From Labyrinthula sp. Ha (Eukaryota > Sar > Bigyra > Labyrinthulida > Labyrinthulaceae), in the NCBI GenBank assembly GCA_015227615.1, contig JAALGZ010000035.1, forward strand, positions 124,001 to 188,000: a stretch of DNA of 64,000 nt, written 5' to 3'. The position numbers and the translations under genes were made by a program. The notes under the pieces were generated by a model, which saw only the letters and a program-made list of their open reading frames with translations, ran no database searches and was not told the DNA's origin. Of the stretch, positions 23,188-32,898 are shown in pieces (the first letter of the stretch is position 1; each line of letters begins with the position of its first letter).

Positions 23188-24063
23188 TCAGATGGAAAAC
23201 GGGCACTTGAACTCATCTTCATACCACCAGGGTTTAACCCATCCATGCCTGCGTTGTCCATTATTGTATTTCTTCATGCTTACTTGCTTCCCTTTATTCC
23301 TGTAAGTCCTTTCGTTTGAACAGTGTAGGTGATAACTTCTAATACGTTCACAAGGGTTAATAACCTTGTAACCAGCATGCTGAAACTCCCAGAGAACTCT
23401 GTTCTCAACACCAAGTCCAACATTTTGGTTAAAATCTAGTTTATCAAAGAGAGCAGGCTCAGCGAACGGTATTCGGAAGATGAAAACATCGTGACTCCCA
23501 ATGTAATGAAGACACAAATCACGAATGTTTTTATAATCGTTTTTCTCTTTGCAGAGTGGAGAATGTCTTCTTGACAGTGCAATCATGATCCTCTGACTTA
23601 GTTGCGCACCTGAAACTTTATAGTTAAGACAACCCAGAGAATCATCGAAGTATATATCTGCGTTGGAGATTAGAACTAAACCCGAAGAGCTGGAGATTTT
23701 ATTTCCATATTCAAAAAGATCCTTATACGTCGGCTGAGACCCCGTTTGTTGAAGCACAATTTTATTTTGTGCTTGAAGAGAAACATTCTTCAGCAATTGG
23801 AGAGGATTCACATCCTCCCATAAGATGTGAACTTTCGAAACAAAGGGGTTAGCCAAGTTCTTTCTCAAAGACATTAAAATCTCACTCACCCTAACACCTG
23901 AATAGGCACCCTTAAAGAATGTCGTAACAACATGAATTTCATTCTCTTCAAACCCTGCTCTAACCGGTTCACCTTGACAAAACTGGAGTCTCCGCCAACT
24001 AATCATCAAAATACATACAAAAAGCCAAAGTAGAACAAAATATTTTTCATTTCTTTTCTCCAT
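23188..24063 (-). CDS. putative type II membrane glycosyltransferase
   Basis: A 291-residue protein with a short cytosolic N-terminus, one signal-anchor (residues 8-23, FVLLWLFVCILMISW) and a luminal domain, as in Golgi glycosyltransferases. LISNADIYFDDSL at 131-143 resembles the nucleotide-sugar/metal-binding NADIYFD segment of small glycosyltransferases; IHVVTTFFKG (42-52), MIALSRR, GSHDVFIFRIPF, ENRVLWEFQHAGYKVINPC and SYHLHCS are further conserved-looking blocks. Several cysteines fit an oxidising lumen. I cannot name the donor, acceptor or CAZy family. The ATG at 24063 lies only 20 bases downstream of the TMEM128-like stop on the same strand, so its promoter must overlap that gene or the two are transcribed together. 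The 20-base gap contains TAACCGTT. Confidence 0.75.
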   Translation of the reverse strand: MEKRNEKYFVLLWLFVCILMISWRRLQFCQGEPVRAGFEENEIHVVTTFFKGAYSGVRVSEILMSLRKNLANPFVSKVHILWEDVNPLQLLKNVSLQAQNKIVLQQTGSQPTYKDLFEYGNKISSSSGLVLISNADIYFDDSLGCLNYKVSGAQLSQRIMIALSRRHSPLCKEKNDYKNIRDLCLHYIGSHDVFIFRIPFAEPALFDKLDFNQNVGLGVENRVLWEFQHAGYKVINPCERIRSYHLHCSNERTYRNKGKQVSMKKYNNGQRRHGWVKPWWYEDEFKCPFSI

Positions 24064-24071
24064 ACTGACTT

Positions 24072-24079
24072 AACGGTTA
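24072..24079 (-). promoter_or_regulatory. TRRCCGTT element, glycosyltransferase gene
   Basis: TAACCGTT in sense orientation, 8 bases before the ATG, inside the 20-base gap to the preceding gene. Confidence 0.4.
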
Positions 24080-24083
24080 AATC

Positions 24084-24602
24084 CTAAAAAGCGGGTATGA
24101 AATGGGCAACCATTAATAAACCGATAAATAAACAACTCAAAATAACAGGAGTAAACAAACCATAAACTGGCCACAAACTAAATGTCAAACAAAAACCTCC
24201 TAGAATGAGAGCTATGCCAGTTACTGGAAGCATTCTGGGACTATAGACTTGAGGTTCATGATGTATCTTAAGAACTCTTGGAACGTAAATTGCCATGTAC
24301 AGGATGAGCACAGTTGCAACAGTGAATAGAATTAAGGAAGAGTTAAGCCAAAATCTGTTCACCTTTGTACTTCTTGTGATCACGTTAACGATGTCTGTAA
24401 AATAGGCTACTGCTGTGGCAAGTACTATCCAAATTAGTGCATGCAACTTTGTTGCGTATGACTCAGCTTTTTCAGCTCTCTTTTGTCTCTTTAACTGCTT
24501 TCTTGATAGTTTCGGACCTTTTTCGGCAAGTTCTGTATTTTCCTTGTTCTCATCTGTTGTGTTTTCGGTGCTTGGCACTCTTGAGTATGCTCCTTGAGAC
24601 AT
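24084..24602 (-). CDS. TMEM128: TMEM128-like four-span membrane protein
   Basis: A 172-residue protein with a polar N-terminus (1-50, with a basic KLSRKQLKRQKRAEKAE segment) and four hydrophobic spans at about 52-70, 85-106, 125-144 and 148-168. The first span and what follows, LHALIWIVLATAVAYFTD, resembles the TMEM128 family, small ER-type membrane proteins of unknown molecular role. The start is the ATG at 24602. It is directly upstream (20 bases) of the glycosyltransferase on the same strand, a possible functional link in the secretory pathway. Topology is clear; the family name is a moderate-confidence match from memory. Confidence 0.7.
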   Translation of the reverse strand: MSQGAYSRVPSTENTTDENKENTELAEKGPKLSRKQLKRQKRAEKAESYATKLHALIWIVLATAVAYFTDIVNVITRSTKVNRFWLNSSLILFTVATVLILYMAIYVPRVLKIHHEPQVYSPRMLPVTGIALILGGFCLTFSLWPVYGLFTPVILSCLFIGLLMVAHFIPAF

Positions 24603-26055
24603 TGATTTCTCTTTATTTTAATTTCAATATGTTCCAATTTTTGGGCAATTTCCCATGGGTGTAAATGTCTCCTCTGTTTTTTTTCTTTAGTACCAAGTTG
24701 TCCTTTTAAGACTTCCAGCAAATAACCAGAACAAAGTTATAGAACTATTCTTTTGAAATATCGTCTATGATGTTTATTTACTCGAACAATGTTATTGTAT
24801 AGGTTTAGATGAAGCAATGCGTCGGAGATGTATTGAAATTGGTGCCCAATACTAACATCAACTCTAAGAATAAAAGCAAAAACACATTATTTTGTAATGC
24901 AAAGTTTTTTTTTAATTAAGAGATTTCGTTTTTCAAATCTGTTTTCATGATGAAACCTGCCTATTTTTAAACTAATGTGGAACAATAGCTTTGCCAATTG
25001 GATATAGCCTTCTAGACTACGTAACCTTTTTCGGTATCAAAGGTTGCTCCTGTTAAAGCACATGACCGTAAAATCAGTACCCATATATTTCTTCCAGTTT
25101 ATTGATTTATACACCAAAAATATAGATTGAAGGCGTAACAGTTTCAATCTAATGGTGAATAGGGGGGTGCTTTATGTGTTGGGATATGGGCACAAAATAA
25201 ATGGAAAGAGTGTAAAGGATATCTTCCAAACGATATAAAGATCCAATTATCTAAAAAAATTATTTTTTCTGGATTTGCCATTAAATAGTTTAAGATGAAT
25301 ATGGTAAATTAAAGGAATGTGAGCTACATGGGGGCATGCATTCTGATAGAGAATAAAAATAGTCAAATGATACTCATCTTGGTTCTGCGTAATACTAAGA
25401 AATTTTTGATATTGTTATTTTTTTGATAATTTCCGTCTTATCTTGTTTATTACTTGGCTATCAAAAATAAATAAAAATGGATGAATAATACTTAAAGACT
25501 ATTCATAGATAAAGGATAGTAAGAGAATAAATGAATAAACTAGCTTTATAGCAAGTTCATGCTTAGCTATAAGTTTCTGTTCTAGTTTGAGTATACTTTG
25601 GAAAACGATCAAATTCATTTCTACGTAAGTGGGAGTTAATGAACACATATTGCAAAGAGTTAATGGAAATCCATACCAGTAACAATTGTTGCCCACAATG
25701 GGCCTGGACCAGTCATCAAGCCATGTGTTGACCTGTAACTATTGGTGTTCCCCTTGAATTAGAAAAAATCAAAGCTTCGAGATTTTATGCTGTTGAGAAA
25801 TTAATTTGGAAGATTTCCTTCTTTATAATAGAAACCGTAGAAGGGGTCAGATTCTGTAGTTGGTTTTTTCTTTCTGTGTTAGGTCCCGAACTCTTCTCAA
25901 AAAACTAAATTTGCTTAATTGATGAGAAAATTAAGCGAGTGCGCGTAATCGCTTAACCCATCACATTGATTTGATTCTTAGACCTAGAATATCACATCTC
26001 AAAAACTACCTATGGATCAAATTCCCATAATAATACTACAGTATACGGTGGAAAT

Positions 26056-26193
26056 TAAGGTTAACAAGGTGGGAGAGGGCTCTGCAAGCAATTGGAATAG
26101 AGTTAGACATCAATGAACCTCTGAAGAAAAACATGAATGTTGTAACTATAACTGACAGAGAGGGGAGAAAAGTAGAAAAAATCGTTTTGTGAG
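26056..26193 (+). pseudogene. coding-like relic, family unknown
   Basis: An open stretch of about 45 codons with protein-like composition (RWERALQAIGIELDINEP, then NVVTITDREGRKVEKI) inside a desert, ended by a stop and without a credible start or continuation. It may be a remnant of a retroelement gag-like region or of a host gene; I cannot tell which. Treated as a broken fossil. Confidence 0.3.
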
Positions 26194-29100
26194 AACATAT
26201 ATTTACAACGCTAGTATAGCGCGATCCCCTTGCAGTTTGAACGTATTAAAGATCTAGAGTCTATCAAGAGAATGAAACATTCTACAGCTTTCAACATGTT
26301 ACTTAACTCAAATATTCGACTGAGTAAGTGCACTTATTCACATAAAAAGATAGTATAATCTACTACAAGTGGGCAGATGTTGTTTCCATACAGGTCAATG
26401 ATATTAAATTGCGCTAGAAACTGTATAATTTGAAATTCGAGCAGCCACTGGGTAACCATTCATAAGAATACCGCTCTTAGAATTTTTTATTTCTGGGTAC
26501 CCGATTATAGCTTGTCAAAACCCTCCGTATGTATTCAATCCGTATTCATAGAGTTGGTGCTAGGAATGATGTTTGGGCCAGGAAGCAGCAGTTCTTTTTT
26601 AACTAAAGTTATTCTTTTATGTTTGCAAGCTGTTATTCTTAGCTAATATCCAGCACCTAAATCATACCGTCATAGAAATTTAAAGTTTTGTTATTCTCTC
26701 GAACTGTAGAACCTACAATCTGTTATGATGACTAAATAAACTTATTTATATTTGTTGGTATAAAACGATTAAATATTCTTCGCGATCAGTAAGTGATCAG
26801 GAACTTCCCGAAGTATAAGACCCTAGACCTTTTAATGTTGAAATAGCATCTTGTTAGAGAAACAAAAAAAAAAGCTCTAATACAATCTCAGGACCATATT
26901 TCTGTACTCGTTTTTAGAACTGAGGTGATAAGCTAGTGTAATTACTTAGTTTTAACACGAGCATAGGGACTCAGTTGATGTATTACAGGAATATAGCAAG
27001 ATGACAGGTGAACTGTTTCTTTGAACTTAGCCAATTTATTAATAATTATAAACTGCGTCTAACATAAACGTTAACAATTATACAATGGCAGCTCATGATA
27101 CTTCCGTTTCGAAATTTCTATATCCATGGTTATGAAGAATCTTAATGTTTTTGAAGAAAAGCATGTGTTTTTATGTTATTTATAGTTTAGGTGCTTCTGC
27201 CTCCCTTGGGTAAACAATACAATATATATAGACTCTGTGAGTTCTATTTATATGACGCTACTTAGAGGAAAGCAAAGAAAACCTCTAAGACGTTTCCCAT
27301 ATCTAACCATTATCAATGTACATAAAATACTTAAATAGATTTAGGACTAAGTAACGTTCCCTTTGTAGCTTAGAAATACGACCTAACAATTTGCAATATA
27401 TATATGGCTACTGAGATTTTTTTTGTGAGAATCTAAACACATCATAAGAAGTTTGTTGGTTGATTGGTTAACAGCTGCTATATTATTATCTACTAACTAC
27501 GTAATAATACGTCAAAATATACTCAAAGAAATGGTAACAACTGAATATTGCAACAAGTGATCCAAGAAAGCAAATAAGTAACCAAAAAATAAGAAATATA
27601 TAGAAAAAATATATAGAAAGCATCGTGTGTAAGAGAGACATTAGATGGTAAGCTGTGTATCTCTGAGTTCATTTAAGTTTTCGAACAACTTAGTGATCTA
27701 TTCTTGTCGCATCTAGAAAAGTGTTAAACCAAGATGCATACTTTAACTGCAAAAAAGGAAAAAGAATCTGTTTAGATAATAAAGAGCGCGTTATGCTGAT
27801 TTAACTAAAACTACTTTAGTGGCTTTCTATCTGTTCAGTTTAAAATGGAATTCTGTTTGCATAAAAAAAATAAATCTTACGTGGAGTTTCAAAGCATATA
27901 TAAATACACTGTGAATTGACAAAAATGCAGTGAACACAGTTTTCTTGTCTGCACAAACAAGGTGTTTTGTGTAGAAAAAATTATATAAATAAATTTACGA
28001 AAGTCCAACTAGTAATCATTGATAGCAGAATCACTCTTATCAGATTTGAATTTAGGCTTGGTGTCATTTTCTGTGAAACTCTGGTGCATGAAAATGTATT
28101 GTGGTATCTAATTTGCAGAAACTTTTCAATATATGCATGCAGAATACGAACTATCACTTCTCGCGATACCTCATTATAAACAATAAAAGTTCTTAAAACA
28201 CCATACATCTCATACTGCTGTGACCAATTTAGCAGATCACGTAGAGTTCAGAAGTCAAACTTCACAATATGCCTATTCTCAAGGCGATTCAAATAAAATA
28301 TTGGTTTGAGACTTTCCTATTTACCAACAAGTGTGTTAGATAAAAGAGTTCTAGTCTTTATTCAGGATCTTCATGAAGTTACTTGGCCCTGTTGTTACTG
28401 TGGGTGTGTTTAAAATTTTACCAAATAGGTTATTTATTGCTCTTTTTGGCTCTATATTAAAAGTCTTTTAGCCGATTGAGTGCTGAAGTGTGTACTGTTG
28501 TATATTCCTACGATTGTTTTACTCTCCGAGGTACTGCGTCACTTATATGGACCATTTTAAGTTGTTACTTGGTTATTTTTCCAGTTTGATCGATGATTTG
28601 GTTCACTTGAAAACTTTTTTGGATCTCGCTGTTTTACTTTAAAATTTAAGCTATTGTCCAAAATTGCTTTGCGCCGATATATTCCCCTAAGGGACTACTT
28701 AGTGTTCTAAATATGAAATAACTATATGCTCACTTTGATTGCGAACTTACACATAAGAAGGAAAGTAGTTATAAATAACAACGTTGCAAGAGATTCCAAT
28801 ATTTCAGCGAAATATTGTGTGTTACAAATCATGGTGATATTTTAATGTAATTATGAGCGTGTCTAAAAAGTGGGTTCAGTTTTTAATATTTTTTCGTTTT
28901 AGTTTCCCATGGGAAAACTTATTTATCATGTTCATTAAGAAAAATAATATTTTTCTTATGGAAACTTGTTTGATGCTAGGAAATCCTGAGCTAAGAATAA
29001 ACCAAAAAGTTTGGTTAAGTTTATATTAGTGCTAAATCAGTATAGCTTAAGAAAGGGGATCCATGCTAGAGTTCCGTTAGATATCTTGTCTTGGGATTGG

Positions 29101-29952
29101 GAGATTGTTACCCAAAAAATGCTTATTCTGGGTGAAACAATTTTTCTATAAGTTTTACTTATTATCTATCACATTTCATCTAGCTGCCCTAGAGTCAAGA
29201 TTGATTCTTTGTGTAGAATGTCGGGGACTCGAGATTGACGTAATTGCAGTAGATAACGGTTTTGGAGTTGAGAGCTTGATAGAACTGCCTTTATAAGTTT
29301 TTCAAAAGAAGGTTAATTGTTTTCTCATGCTCAATATTTATAATTAAAGCTTGGAATACAAATTACTACCTACTTTATGCAAACATCATTCTCGACCACA
29401 AGACATACGGCTCCATGATCCTTTTAGCAATATCCTTGACACCAATTGTAGCCCCAAGTCTTTCCCTTTTATATTTTAATTCTTCTTATTCAAGTATTAT
29501 TGCATCGTTTGTTAGAATAATTGTGGAGACTATAACTTAATTCAGTAATGAATAAATGGTTAGTTTGTTAATTTACACATTTATTGCTATTGGCATATTT
29601 GTATTCTATAAATTAATGGCTGCAAATTCTGGAAGAGTTTTTATGTAAAGTGTCTTCTAAAACGAGAAACTTATATTCTTAAGAAAAGAAACAAACAAAA
29701 TATACCAAACAAATTTCAAGATATCACTGTTAAAATGGAAGATTGTGTCTTAGCATAGGAAAATTAGTTTAAGGATATTGAGCAAGAAGTTGATTTATAT
29801 TTCCTGAGTAACATTGACGTTGCTTGAACTTTCTCAACTCAAACCAAAATATTACGTGGTCAATAGTTCTTTAAAGGAGTATCAAAGAAAACAACATTAT
29901 TTGACAAAATATGGAATTCTTTTCCTGAATTTGAAAAACTTTTCAAAATAAA

Positions 29953-30470
29953 TTGAAGGAAGAAGTAATAAAATCTGAAGTAACTGATGAAACTCAAGAT
30001 GAGAATGTTGAACCTGAGAAAAAGGAAATTGAAGAGTTAAGAAAGAAAGACAATGCTGATATTTCACTTCAAAGTGAACTTCAGGTTGAAGATGTAGAAG
30101 CCAGGAGGAAGCTCAATAGAGAAGAAAAGAAAGGAAAAGGCTGAAAGAATCCAATAGGATGAAGGACCTAACTCAAAGATATGATCCTATCCAACCTCTT
30201 CCAGAGGTTAGAAAACCAAAGAGAAAAGAAATTCCTCTAGAGGTAATCAAGAAGTCAAAACTTGATCTTTCTCGTGGTTTAAGTAAAATATCGCCTTCTT
30301 CCTCATAAACAAACTCTTCTCAATATCAAGAGACTTTTCTCAACGTTTGGAAACAAGATATATCTACCATTCCTAATTCGGTTTATACATCTAGAGAAAA
30401 ACTTTGCCTACCTCCTGTTTGCTTCCTAGATCCTCTTCCTGGCACTTGTAAAGCTATCAACTAGAATATC
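29953..30470 (+). pseudogene. charged coding-like relic
   Basis: Begins with an open stretch of 63 codons rich in Glu and Lys (the frame opens at a TTG; no ATG start is evident) and is followed in other frames by further protein-like charged and proline-containing sequence up to about 30,470. Codon-like quality across some 500 bases is well above the desert background, but the reading is broken several times. Family not recognised. The splice rules seen elsewhere in the window do not obviously rescue it. Confidence 0.35.
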
Positions 30471-30895
30471 TTCAAATAGAAAATTCCCACCTCATTAATC
30501 TAAGTCCTAACTATCCCTTTGTTCCTATAATTGGTTTCATGTGTGAAACATAGTCCCATACTTACTGGAGCAAGTTGCTCACAAGGTTGAAAATTTTTAA
30601 TCATAAGCTAATCTGACAAGACTATGGAAAACAGTGGTGTCCGTGTTTCTGCAATGTTAACTAACTTTCCAGAAAAAGCTCTATTAATGACGCTATCTGC
30701 TCAAGCTATCTGGAAACGAGCCTGTTAACAACTTTGTTTGAGTTCTAGTCGAACCTGAATCTCCAGATTTCTATTTGAATTAGACTCAGAAGGTATTTTT
30801 GTACCCAAAGTAATGCAATACTCAGAGGTTGATAGAGTTTTAGGGAGCCCGGCCATCCCGTATACTATTAGGAGTTGTTGCCACGGCTGTCGTAG

Positions 30896-31423
30896 ATGAA
30901 AGGAGAGCTTGAAATTCCACCAGCTGGGCCCGACAGCTTTAAAACCATCACTGTTGGTGGGACCCTAGGCAAGTGTAATCTAAGAACCTTTATCTTTGAA
31001 ATTGCGTTGGCTCTGTCGTCAACAACTATGTGTAGTGCAAAAGGTTTATTGTGTACCACTCAAGAACTTACAAAACTTCCAACCTTTTTCGCGAGTCAAC
31101 CCCAAAAAACTAAACCTCGCAACTTATATGGTATCCCAGAGCGAGCATTGGGTATTCCTTTTCCCAACGTTGAATCACAAGATAGCTGTGGGTCGAGCAA
31201 AACAACTATAAAAACTAAGGGCAGCTTTGAAATCCCCTTGTTTATTGGCTGGATCCACTTAAGCCCGATACTTAACTGCTTGGCTCCCTGGATGTCACAG
31301 CGAAGTTGTGTCAAAAGAGACGATACTAAGCCCGATATCAGACAACATTTTCTTGGTCCAGGTACAAAATCACAGCTTGCTATCTTCGGTCATGCAAAAG
31401 GGTACACACATCTAATTCCTTAA
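30896..31423 (+). CDS. unexplained 175-codon ORF in a G+C-richer patch
   Basis: An ATG-to-stop ORF of 175 codons in a patch with higher G+C than the surrounding desert. The translation (MKGELEIPPAGPDSF..., later WIHLSPILNCLAPWMSQRSC and DDTKPDIRQHFLGPGTKSQ) has no domain I recognise, no signal peptide and no membrane span. The opposite strand is also fairly open, so the length alone is weak evidence. The patch continues to about 31,800 and ends close to the 3' end of the SR gene. Possibilities: a real orphan gene, a noncoding RNA, or inserted foreign sequence. Low confidence. Confidence 0.25.
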   Translation: MKGELEIPPAGPDSFKTITVGGTLGKCNLRTFIFEIALALSSTTMCSAKGLLCTTQELTKLPTFFASQPQKTKPRNLYGIPERALGIPFPNVESQDSCGSSKTTIKTKGSFEIPLFIGWIHLSPILNCLAPWMSQRSCVKRDDTKPDIRQHFLGPGTKSQLAIFGHAKGYTHLIP

Positions 31424-31835
31424 AGGATATGGCTGCGAGGAAGAAACATCTTTTCCAACACAGAAGAAACTAGGAGAGATATAGATCAGCATTTACGAGA
31501 ACACACTCAAGTGTTTTTTCAAATAAGACCAACCAGTGCGAGGTTCTGTTTCATGCAAAGAGAATCGCCACAATCCAACTTGCCAGTTCCAACAAATCCA
31601 GCATTTGGAACCACAATTGAGTGCCGTTATAAAGAGAGGAATGAGAGGCAGCACACAAGAAAACAAAAATGTCCCAGGAATTATAGCAATCAACGAGGTG
31701 AGAGTCGTTGATACTCTTGTGCCAAGAAGAAGAAGAGCGAGGTCCAAGGGAATGAGATAGGTCAATGCCAGACCCATATCAGCTCATAGGGTTAAGTGAA
31801 TAACAACCAAAATAGCAGCCATCCTCCCAAACCAG

Positions 31836-32685
31836 TTATCTTTCTTGAGATCTTGAGTCTGTTTTTCTTCTCTTCTCTCTACTTCTTGATCTGCTTCTTC
31901 CTCTGGATCTGCTTCTGGATCTTTCTCTCTTTCCACCCTCTTGATACTCTTCAATGTAAACTTTGCTTCCGTTCCACTCAGTACCATCCAATTTCTTTAT
32001 TGCAGTTTCTCTGTCCTTAGATGTCAAAAAATCGGCAACACTAAATAAGATGTATAACCACGAAAATACGCTTCTTCTCCCATTACGTTCGTAAAACAGA
32101 CTTCTCCTCCAGTTCGAAGCCAGTCTTTCAATTCTTCCCACCTACGCTTATTCTCCCATTAAAAGTTACCTAGTTCTGGGTGCTAATCCTTTGATATTGA
32201 CACGGAACTCTCCATGTCTATATCCTTCAGGAAATCTGCCTCTTCTTCTCGGTGGCTCCCTATCGTACCTATAACGATATCCATCCCTAGACCTCGAACG
32301 GCCTCTATAACTGTCTCTGTATCTGTCACGATCCGAGAACCTTCCTCTGTCTCTGTCCCTGTCTCTGTAATCATCCCTCCTACGTCTGTCAGATCTTGGA
32401 CCCCTGCTCATTTCCACTTTAATACTAAATATTAATTCAAAACTAAATTTACGTTCGGCCTAACTCGTTTTTTCCATCCATAGCACGAATAGCCTCTTCA
32501 GCATCTCTCTCGTCTTGAAAAGTGACAAAAGCAAAGCCTGAAAGTAAAACCACACACAATAACAAACCCGGTGGATTTTTTGCTAGCCATACTTGTTCAA
32601 TTCTGCCAAATTTATGAAATAGGGAGTCAATCTCTTTTTCAGTAGAATCAGGAGGTATATTTCCTACATAGACTTTTGCAGACAT
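31836..32685 (-). CDS. SRSF1: SR splicing factor, SRSF1/SF2-like
   Basis: Five exons on the minus strand: 32685-32568, 32537-32453, 32424-32170, 32141-32070 and 32040-31836, giving 244 residues. RRM1 (about 3-75) starts AKVYVGNIPPDSTEKEIDSL and after splicing contains RNP-1 GFAFVTF and ends GRTIKVEMSRG. A hinge of RD/RG/RS dipeptides (about 80-140) leads to a pseudo-RRM (about 147-216) with RTRWEELKDWLRTGGEVCF, equivalent to the WQDLKDHMR signature of SRSF1, then VADFLTSKDRETAIKKLDG. A short RS domain (RSRSRSRGRSRSRSREKRR) ends the protein. SRSF1 proteins bind exonic enhancers, define 5' splice sites and are phosphorylated on the RS tail; they act in the nucleus. The ATG at 32685 directly precedes RRM1; the frame is open three codons further upstream, but only from a TTG. 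The four introns interrupting a splicing factor raise the possibility of autoregulation by intron retention. Confidence 0.95.
32041..32069 (-). other. 29-nt intron 4, SR gene
   Basis: GTATTTTC...ATTTAG. Removal joins MGEEA to VADFLTSK inside the pseudo-RRM and leads into the RS domain. Confidence 0.88.
32142..32169 (-). other. 28-nt intron 3, SR gene
   Basis: GTAACTTT...GCGTAG. Removal joins LAPRT and RWEELKDW at the start of the pseudo-RRM. Confidence 0.88.
32425..32452 (-). other. 28-nt intron 2, SR gene
   Basis: GTAAATTT...ATTTAG. Removal joins GRT to IKVEMSRG at the end of RRM1, as in other SR proteins. Confidence 0.9.
32538..32567 (-). other. 30-nt intron 1, SR gene
   Basis: GTTTGTTA...TTTCAG within RNP-1 of RRM1. 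It is a multiple of three without an in-frame stop, so retention would insert ten residues into RRM1 instead of truncating the protein. Removal restores NPPGFAFVTF, a textbook RRM junction. Confidence 0.9.
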
Positions 32686-32719
32686 TTTCTTCAATTTCTT
32701 GTTGATGGTTTTAGTTTCA

Positions 32720-32727
32720 AACGGTTA
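32720..32727 (-). promoter_or_regulatory. TRRCCGTT element, SR gene
   Basis: TAACCGTT in sense orientation, 34 bases before the ATG at 32685, in the 213-base space to the NOX-like stop. Confidence 0.4.
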
Positions 32728-32898
32728 GTGCTGGATTTTACTTTTGGGCATTATTACCGTTAGAGTTTGGAATAACAACATGTTCTCATTGAATAGTTAA
32801 TACTCGATGCAATTCTAGGAAAGTTTACAAAATATCCTAGGATTATTTTATTAATATATCTTATTTTTTAAGCTGCGCATAACTAATATGTATTCTAT

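Larger units (their letters stand above)
24603..31835. other. 7.2-kb gene-poor stretch with coding-like relics
   Basis: No intact gene is supported apart from the unexplained ORF at 30,896. Protein-like but interrupted sequence occurs at about 26,056-26,193 and at 29,953-30,470 (listed separately). The rest is AT-rich with short ORFs only (for example 27,967-28,208 on both strands). From about 30,840 to 31,800 the G+C content is visibly higher than in the rest of the desert. No RNA gene recognised. Confidence 0.45.

Noticed and set aside
31493-31777. 94-codon minus-strand ORF downstream of the SR gene
   Set aside because: Starts in a low-complexity region, has no domain and the SR gene already ends at a natural stop after its RS domain.
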